DNA of 64,000 nt, taken from contig NZ_LT599032.1 in assembly GCF_900079725.1 (NCBI RefSeq), forward strand, positions 494,948 through 558,947. The letters are read 5' to 3'. This stretch comes from an uncultured Dysgonomonas sp. (GTDB lineage: Bacteria > Bacteroidota > Bacteroidia > Bacteroidales > Dysgonomonadaceae). Position 1 is the stretch's first letter; each line of letters opens with the position of its first letter. Below are positions 61,236 to 64,000 of the stretch, piece after piece. A program made the translations under genes and the position numbers. The notes under the pieces are model-generated. The model had not been told where the DNA came from and made no database searches. It was given only the letters and a program-made list of their open reading frames with translations.

Positions 61236-62288
61236 TTATTCTGCAGGCATAGGCGGCATCAATTTACAGCATCGGGCAAGTATCTGCAACCCATTCATCT
61301 GAAAAAGTGTCTGATTTTTCACCCTCATAGAAAAATCCCTGCATAAAATAAAAGAAAGTGTAAGCAGAGGAAACAATCCTGTATTATTCATTGACGAACC
61401 ATTAGATAGCCAACCCGGACTTTGTCCCGGTATTGTCCAACCCCTCATACTGAAAAGATAATCTACAATCCAGGGTCTTTCTATATCAGCCCGCGTAAAT
61501 TTCAGACTTATATCTACCTGTTCATTATCCTCACTCATGCAAGTAAAGGATGTATCAGCCCAATTGGATGCAACATCGGCGGGTGAGGCAAAATGAAGTG
61601 GCAATATATTTGATGGGCAATAGGTAAGCATCGGATTATCTACACTGCTCTTTTCCAGTCTGGCCACCAAAGAGTTTGCATATAACAAGACCCGTTCTAC
61701 AGGCAAGGCAGTACCACCGCCCGATGTATATAACTTCAATTTTCCTCTTTTTACCAAGTCTTCATTCTCAGTTTCTATCTGTTCTATTTGTTTTGTGCCT
61801 ACGATACCGGATATGGTCAGCGATTTAATCTTTTCCTTAGCCCTTTCCACCGATTTAATACGCTCCGAATCGTCCGGTTTCATTTCCGGCAACTGTTTTT
61901 TTATTTCTTCAAACTCTTCATCAGATAATATCCCATCTGCACTTCCATTACTTACCGCCGTTTTTGTACTACGCACAGGCTGAGCAGGCAAGATCAAATT
62001 ACGATAAACGCTTTCTACCGTGTTGTTGGATGGAAAATAATTATCACTCCACATCGGAATAGGATCTACCAGTGACGAAATATTTTCTATAGCCATTTGG
62101 CTTCCATCCGGATTATTTACCGACCAGGGATTAGCATACTGCGATTCTTCCAGAGCATCGGGAGGCCATGAGAATAAATATTTGAGCTGATCGCCTGCCG
62201 TACCCATAAATGACTGGGTTATAAATCCGTCGATGAGCAGAGCCCTCAGGGCCCGCTGTACGTTAGAGTCTTTTATGATTGGATTCAT
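61236..62288 (-). CDS. Unknown protein, paralog A of a tandem pair
   Basis: The 350-residue protein shares with its neighbour at 62366 the N-terminal string ANPWSVNNPDGSQMAIENI versus ANPQSPANPNGSEKSVQNF, the core ISLKFTRADIERPW versus VSFKFTRVQINRPW, and FPLLTLSFILCRDFSM versus FPMLPTSFIAVRDLSI. The middle is a charged helical stretch. There is no signal peptide or membrane helix. I do not know the function. It is shorter than its paralog at the end. Confidence 0.65.
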   Translation of the reverse strand: MNPIIKDSNVQRALRALLIDGFITQSFMGTAGDQLKYLFSWPPDALEESQYANPWSVNNPDGSQMAIENISSLVDPIPMWSDNYFPSNNTVESVYRNLILPAQPVRSTKTAVSNGSADGILSDEEFEEIKKQLPEMKPDDSERIKSVERAKEKIKSLTISGIVGTKQIEQIETENEDLVKRGKLKLYTSGGGTALPVERVLLYANSLVARLEKSSVDNPMLTYCPSNILPLHFASPADVASNWADTSFTCMSEDNEQVDISLKFTRADIERPWIVDYLFSMRGWTIPGQSPGWLSNGSSMNNTGLFPLLTLSFILCRDFSMRVKNQTLFQMNGLQILARCCKLMPPMPAE

Positions 62289-62365
62289 TTATGTATTTAT
62301 ATCGTTAAGGTAAAAAGAGGTCGCAGAGGATGTAATCCGATCCCCTGCCCCCCTTATTCAGTCAT

Positions 62366-63754
62366 TTATTGTGGTGGACATTCCGGCACAATAGTACTTA
62401 GCCATCCTATAATTTGCAAACCCTCATTTTTGAGCGTTTTTCCGTCAAAAGAGGATGCAAATTTCTTATCGCTACTACCATGCTCGTATCCTCCGCTGAT
62501 AGCGAATGGGCCCCATCCAAAAGAAGCCTGCGTCTTCAGTTTACTTGTTATCAGTTCTGAATCCTCTTTCGAGAAATCAGCTTTTATCGACAAGTCCCTT
62601 ACAGCAATAAAACTGGTTGGTAGCATAGGGAAAGGTGTGTTGAGTGGTTGATTTCTTGTTCCACTGGATAGTTCTCCTTTTTTATACGCATTCCCAAGCG
62701 ACCATCCTTTGATAGAATACAACAAGTGATTGTACCACGGACGATTGATCTGTACACGGGTAAACTTAAATGACACTGTCAGATTTGTTGTCTGTTTACT
62801 CATCGATACATGTGAGTCTTCTTTATCGAAACTACCGCCTACATGCCACAATCCCCAACTAGCATTACCACCTGCACTGATCTTAGAAAAATCGGAATGT
62901 TCACTGGTCTTCAGAGTTTTAGAATCCAGAGTTACTGATGTCCATGTACTGGCGGCACTCGGAGCAAACCAGTTAGCAGGTATCGCATAAGCCGGATAGT
63001 ATACACTATTCGGGTCAGATATATTTCCTCTCTGATATTTATCATATTGCAATTGCGCATTATTAAATACCTGACCGACCTGATTGTTTATATACTGAGC
63101 TTCAACTGCCAGCATATCTTCTACCCTGGCTTTTTGGGCATTAGTCCAGTCCTGATAAGCAGAGTCCGCCTTCGATATATACCTTGGACCTAATAAGCTC
63201 CATTGTTTTTGATCTGCCGGTTTACTCATATCAAGGGCAAAATAAGCAGCGATCAAACTGGTTAATGCATCATTATATGCATCCATCTTACGCTTATAGT
63301 TAGTATAAACCGGAGAGTCTACCTTTACGGTGATAGGTTTTCCCTCACCGTCAAAGTCCGTACCGTCTGCATGCAAAAAGTTATAAGCTTCTTCATATCT
63401 CTTTTTTGCATACTCGTCAATAGGTGGTGGTGTTACGTTTGCCTTAACAGTCAACGGATAGATACCCTTCGACAGAGTGTGCCCGTTTTCTGCAGTAATA
63501 GGATTAATACTAAACAAGCGGTCTACCAATTGCGAAAAATTTTGTACAGATTTTTCACTTCCATTAGGATTTGCCGGCGATTGAGGATTGGCAAAAGATT
63601 CGAGGTCAATAGCCTGTCCAGGCCAGTTTAGCGACAAGTATATGTTCTGATTCTGGCTAGTTCCCTGTAGCTTGAGGTCTGCAGGTGGATCAGCATAGGC
63701 ACTAAATAACGTGTCATAAATAGACTGTAGCATCATTTTATCGATGTCTGCCAT
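62366..63754 (-). CDS. Unknown protein, paralog B of a tandem pair
   Basis: The 462-residue protein has a helical part at about 125-240 with a coiled stretch (ARVEDMLAVEAQYINNQ) and a beta-rich last 200 residues that contain the FKFTRVQINRPW core and then PTSFIAVRDLSIK and a Gly/Phe-rich strand region (FGWGPFAISGGYEHG). No signal peptide. The RPW...PTSFI.A.D pattern is one I loosely recall from unknown proteins of several bacteria and fungi. It may form a pore-like or lectin-like assembly; that is a guess. Confidence 0.65.
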   Translation of the reverse strand: MADIDKMMLQSIYDTLFSAYADPPADLKLQGTSQNQNIYLSLNWPGQAIDLESFANPQSPANPNGSEKSVQNFSQLVDRLFSINPITAENGHTLSKGIYPLTVKANVTPPPIDEYAKKRYEEAYNFLHADGTDFDGEGKPITVKVDSPVYTNYKRKMDAYNDALTSLIAAYFALDMSKPADQKQWSLLGPRYISKADSAYQDWTNAQKARVEDMLAVEAQYINNQVGQVFNNAQLQYDKYQRGNISDPNSVYYPAYAIPANWFAPSAASTWTSVTLDSKTLKTSEHSDFSKISAGGNASWGLWHVGGSFDKEDSHVSMSKQTTNLTVSFKFTRVQINRPWYNHLLYSIKGWSLGNAYKKGELSSGTRNQPLNTPFPMLPTSFIAVRDLSIKADFSKEDSELITSKLKTQASFGWGPFAISGGYEHGSSDKKFASSFDGKTLKNEGLQIIGWLSTIVPECPPQ

Positions 63755-64000
63755 AGTAGTAATGTTTTTAGATTAGTACTCTAGTAACTATATGGAATGC
63801 ATTCATATATTTCATATTTGAAATGGGATTTTCCTTCCCCCAATATTATTAAATATAATAATTCAATATTATCTTCCGAAAACTCTCAATATGATTTGTT
63901 AAAGCTATTTCTAAATACTGTCTAAATCTCAATAGATTTAATAAGAAGGCAAATTGGGCATTGTTTGTTAATATTATAACATCACCTTTTAATAAAAGTT

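Overview
The window reads as a Bacteroidales chromosome. The host genes look like a Dysgonomonas or Parabacteroides-type genome, but I cannot fix the genus from sequence alone. The evidence is a fused GldF-GldG gene, a DUF6913-type gene beside dapA and ligA, promoters of the Bacteroidetes -33/-7 type and almost no Shine-Dalgarno sequences. The left 37.8 kb is a tailed prophage. It is integrated at the 3' end of a tRNA-Arg(ACG) gene (37767-37840), and its left end lies outside the window. The rest is ordinary chromosome.

Prophage layout. Positions 1-16.9 kb are read leftwards and carry the virion genes: tail-tip/fibre protein (cut by the window edge), distal tail protein, tape measure, a gpG/gpGT tail-chaperone pair with a ten-A slippery run, major tail protein, four neck and tail-completion genes, major capsid, a capsid accessory protein, scaffold and a Com-like zinc ribbon. 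Positions 17-21.2 kb are read rightwards: large terminase, portal and minor head protein. Two tRNA-Ser genes follow (21.2-21.5 kb). Next come a RuvC-like resolvase on the minus strand and a rightward early block (22.4-31.6 kb). That block holds a DUF1599-type gene, a metallophosphoesterase overlapping a kinase-like gene, a beta-rich protein that is a paralog of one in the tail region, a winged-helix RepL-like replication gene (minus strand) and many very small, mostly overlapping genes. A candidate small terminase sits alone at 32.0-32.5 kb. ArdA antirestriction, small genes and a tyrosine integrase lead to the attachment end. The last 660 bases before the tRNA are non-coding on a first look but hold a promoter, several palindromes and a 22-residue basic peptide gene.

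Prophage control. At least seven sites have TTG, exactly 20 bases, then TATATTTA, and four more are close variants. They account for most separately transcribed units. Two promoters overlap the terminator of the gene before them. Three place the predicted transcription start at, or within a few bases of, a start codon or the first base of a tRNA. A terminator sits in the large-terminase leader, which suggests attenuation or antitermination.

Chromosome, 37.9-64 kb: dapA, a DUF6913-like gene, galK and ligA (all leftward); fused gldFG diverging from an anchored unknown protein; mscL and an M48 lipoprotein protease; a small inverted-repeat element; a GT9 glycosyltransferase; a secreted GH43 enzyme; a DUF2269 membrane protein; a large outer-membrane barrel protein; an ECF sigma factor and a helix-turn-helix regulator; a PH-like membrane protein; a YdjM-like hydrolase; threonine aldolase; a TIGR01777 epimerase; a secreted unknown; and two tandem paralogs of an unrecognised family.

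I saw no endolysin, no CI-type repressor and no complete lysis module; these may lie to the left of the window.
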